From the NCBI GenBank assembly GCA_900545555.1, contig UQZI01000052.1:1-14957 (forward strand): a stretch of DNA of 14,957 nt. Reading direction: 5' to 3'. Numbering within the stretch: the first letter of the stretch is position 1; every line of letters begins with the position of its first letter. Under the pieces are notes generated by a model. It saw only the letters and a program-made list of their open reading frames with translations. It was not told the DNA's origin and searched no databases. A program made the translations under genes and the position numbers. Below, piece after piece: positions 12,906-14,957 of the stretch. Source of the stretch: an uncultured Collinsella sp. GTDB lineage: Bacteria > Actinomycetota > Coriobacteriia > Coriobacteriales > Coriobacteriaceae.

Positions 12906-14722
12906 TCGGCGTAGGTGAAGGTTGTGACGTCGAACATGCCCTCGGGACGGATGCGGAGCGTCGGGATCACCGGCAGGGGCAGGAAGATGATGCCCATGAT
13001 GGGGTCGAGCGGCGGCTCGATGCCCATGGCGCGCGCCTTGACCATAAAGTCGCCGTGCTGCGCCGCAACGTCTTCGGCAGCGCCCTCGCTCATCAGGCCG
13101 CCGAGCGCCAGCGGAATGCGCGCCACGACCTCGCCGTTGCGCACCAGCACGTGGCCGCCCTGGCCCACGGCCTCAACGGCAGCCATCATATCCGCCGCAT
13201 TGTCGCCCACCACGCACACGTTGTGCGAGTCGTGGCCGATCGTGGAGGCAATGGCGCCACCGGTGATGGTAAAGCCGCGCACCCAGCCGCGACCGATATG
13301 CTTGCCGACCAGGCCCAGGCCAGCGGGGCCGTCGCCGTCGGCGCCCTCGGCCTGCAGCGACACGCCGCGGCCATGGCGCTCAATCAGCATAATGCGGCGC
13401 AGGCCCTCGGCGCTCTCGGGGCGAGCCATACCCGTGATGGCCTTACCCGGCACCACGTCAATCACGGCCTCGCCCGGCTTAAAGGCATAGTCGAACACGT
13501 CGAGCGATAGCTTCGGCAGCTTAACGGAAGCACGCAGCTCATCGGCAAGCGCTGCGACCTCGGCCATCTCGGGTGCGATCTCGCCCACAAAGGTGCCGTC
13601 CTGCGCCACCAGAGCACCGGCGGCATATACGCGATGCGGAGCCTTGGCAAACGTCAGGTCATCGAGCAACAGCAGGTCGGCGCGTTTGCCCGGGGCGATC
13701 GCGCCACGGAGCTCATGCGGGTCGCGACAGCCGTGGTCCAGGCCAAATGCCTCAGCCGTGGAAAGGGACGCCATGGAGATGGCGACCACCGGGTCGATGC
13801 CGGCCTCGATGGCCACGCGGCAGGCATTGTCGATCATGCCGGTCGAAAGAGCATCGGAGGGAGCGCGGTCGTCGGTCGCAAAGCAGCAGCGGCGGGCGCG
13901 GGCAGGGTTCTCCAGCAGCATCGGAGACAAATTGGCCAGGTCGTGGCTGCACGTACCCTCACGCAGCATCACATACATGCCGCGGGACAGCTTGTCGAGC
14001 GCCTCCTCGGGAATCGTCGACTCGTGGTCGGCGATAATGCCCGCTGCGGCATAGGCGTTGAGGTCCTTACCGGCAACGAGTGGCGCATGGCCGTCAACCT
14101 GCTTGGATGGCGTCTGGTTGGCAGCATCGATGCGAGCACAGGTCTCGGGGTCGGCCATAAAGACGCCCGGCAGGTTCATCATTTCGCCCAGACCAAAGAC
14201 ATCGCCCGGATGCTCGGCAAAAAACGCCTGCATATCGACAGCCGAAATAACGGCACCGGCCTGCTCGTCGGGCAGCGCGGGCACGCACGAAGGCATCATG
14301 TACTTGATGGAGATGGGTGCGCGGCGGCCGTCCTCGATCATAAAGCACAGGCCGTCGAGCCCCGCCACGTTGGCGATCTCGTGGCTGTCGGCAATGGCGG
14401 TGGTGGTACCGCGCGTCGCCGCCATGCGCGCATACTCGGCGGGGCGGATGTTCGAGGACTCAATGTGCAGATGTCCGTCGATAAAGCCGGGGGCGAGATA
14501 GCGACCCTGGCAGTCGACGACCTCAGTTGCCTCGTAGGTGCCAGCGGCATCGTCGCGACCGTCGTAGAGCACGCCGACGATTACGCCGCCCTTGACGGCA
14601 ACGCTACCGGGCGCCACACGCTGGCCATACACGTCGACGATCTGCGCATTGGTAAACAGCGTGTCGACGGGCACGCGGCCCTCGGCGGCCTCGATCACAG
14701 ACCTCATGACCTCAACGGACAT
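12902..14722 (-). CDS. ade: Adenine deaminase
   Basis: Hydrolyses adenine to hypoxanthine and ammonia, for purine salvage or use of adenine as a nitrogen source; a cytoplasmic metalloenzyme of the amidohydrolase superfamily. Visible landmarks of the Ade family are the metal-binding PGFIDGHLHIESS, TTTAIADSHEIANVAG, VDGHAPLVAG, the TDDRAPSD segment bearing the catalytic aspartate, and the C-terminal TIGHDSHNVCVVGDN domain signature. The product is 606 residues, within the normal range. The start at 14722 is chosen because AAAGGAG lies 5 nt upstream and MSVEVMRSVIEAAEG begins the family-like sequence. The frame stays open a further 222 bases upstream (to 14944), but that part translates a dispersed repeat and is not protein-like. 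It is a single gene with a candidate -10 at 14791. The stop codon lies within a repeat element. Confidence 0.95.
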   Translation of the reverse strand: MSVEVMRSVIEAAEGRVPVDTLFTNAQIVDVYGQRVAPGSVAVKGGVIVGVLYDGRDDAAGTYEATEVVDCQGRYLAPGFIDGHLHIESSNIRPAEYARMAATRGTTTAIADSHEIANVAGLDGLCFMIEDGRRAPISIKYMMPSCVPALPDEQAGAVISAVDMQAFFAEHPGDVFGLGEMMNLPGVFMADPETCARIDAANQTPSKQVDGHAPLVAGKDLNAYAAAGIIADHESTIPEEALDKLSRGMYVMLREGTCSHDLANLSPMLLENPARARRCCFATDDRAPSDALSTGMIDNACRVAIEAGIDPVVAISMASLSTAEAFGLDHGCRDPHELRGAIAPGKRADLLLLDDLTFAKAPHRVYAAGALVAQDGTFVGEIAPEMAEVAALADELRASVKLPKLSLDVFDYAFKPGEAVIDVVPGKAITGMARPESAEGLRRIMLIERHGRGVSLQAEGADGDGPAGLGLVGKHIGRGWVRGFTITGGAIASTIGHDSHNVCVVGDNAADMMAAVEAVGQGGHVLVRNGEVVARIPLALGGLMSEGAAEDVAAQHGDFMVKARAMGIEPPLDPIMGIIFLPLPVIPTLRIRPEGMFDVTTFTYAD

Positions 14723-14748
14723 ACCTTCTCCTTTAACCGTAGAAAACA

Positions 14749-14796
14749 GCTGCGGAGCGGACAGGCCTTCACCGCAGCAAGACAATAGCCATTGTA
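14749..14796 (-). promoter_or_regulatory. Candidate promoter and leader hairpin of adenine deaminase
   Basis: On the minus strand TACAAT (14791-14796) is a good -10 box; no clear -35 is seen. ACAAT/ATTGT (14782-14795) forms a short palindrome over it. Downstream, GCTGCGG/CCGCAGC (14772-14778 with 14749-14755) forms a 7-bp hairpin followed by TGTTTTC, which could be a weak attenuator before the ribosome-binding site. Confidence 0.35.
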
Positions 14797-14885
14797 TGCC
14801 CAAACGATGGGTCGGGAATACACCCCCTCCGCTTAACGGCACACGCCGCTTGGCGCAATGAGGGCAGGTTGCTTTGTACCAATGA

Positions 14886-14957
14886 CAAGGAGTGTCCCAA
14901 AGTGCCGGCACAAAAGGAACGTCCCCAAGTGCCAAGTGCATCAAGAGTGTCCCCTTT
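14886..14957. repeat. Third copy of the GGGGAC dispersed repeat
   Basis: From CAAGGAGTGTCCC through AAAAGGAACGTCCCC to AGTGCC this aligns almost base for base with 11847-11894, with paired changes in the stem (CGGCAG/CTGCC there, CGGCAC/GTGCC here). It continues as AGTGTCCCC to the window edge, so the element is probably cut off. Confidence 0.75.

Noticed and set aside
13634..14788. 384-residue plus-strand open frame
   Set aside because: Antisense to adenine deaminase, whose minus-strand frame is clearly genuine.
14723..14944. N-terminal extension of adenine deaminase
   Set aside because: The frame is open but translates the dispersed repeat and promoter region. The ribosome-binding site and homology start at 14722.
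1..14957. CRISPR array
   Set aside because: No set of three or more regularly spaced short direct repeats was seen; the repeats present are palindromic dispersed elements and one pair of direct repeats.

Overview
The window looks like a chromosomal segment of a gut Coriobacteriia, most likely Collinsella or a close relative. This rests on high GC, an L31 protein with a long Ala/Glu/Lys tail, a structured L31 leader, citrate synthase and adenine deaminase of Gram-positive type, and many intergenic GGGGAC-type palindromic repeats. The genus call is an inference from recall, not a database match.

Layout. (1) 1-1033, minus: N-terminal 344 residues of SecA, cut by the window edge. (2) 1034-1372: repeat-rich spacer with the L31 terminator. 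(3) 1373-1798, minus: ribosomal protein L31 with a C-terminal extension, preceded by a two-hairpin leader and a promoter. (4) 2023-8881: a roughly 6.8 kb accessory block bounded by a 64-bp direct repeat (62/64 identical). It holds a fused ABC permease-ATPase, a second ABC operon (duplicated permease plus ATPase), a divergent DUF2975 membrane protein with its YozG-type HTH regulator, and a 5'-truncated tyrosine integrase next to the right-hand repeat. (5) 9064-10848, plus: an ACT-domain protein and citrate synthase, followed by a strong terminator. (6) 10936-11778 plus and 11898-12692 minus: two unrelated-looking Cof-type HAD phosphatases that converge across a three-hairpin repeat. The second has a leader RNA in which a 13-bp stem hides the ribosome-binding site. 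(7) 12902-14722, minus: adenine deaminase, with GGGGAC-type repeats at both ends.

How the genes relate. The core genes are housekeeping: protein export, translation, citrate formation and adenine salvage. The block between the direct repeats reads as an integrated element that has lost most of its mobility genes and kept a cargo of two related ABC exporters plus a membrane protein/regulator pair. All three permease domains carry the same N-G-x-G-x(3)-Y-P signature and both ATPases lack the usual Q-loop glutamine, so the two transporters probably descend from one ancestor by duplication, fusion and tandem permease repetition. A 19-bp palindrome lies between the divergent operons and a similar sequence lies before the fused transporter, which suggests joint control. 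The substrate cannot be read from the sequence.
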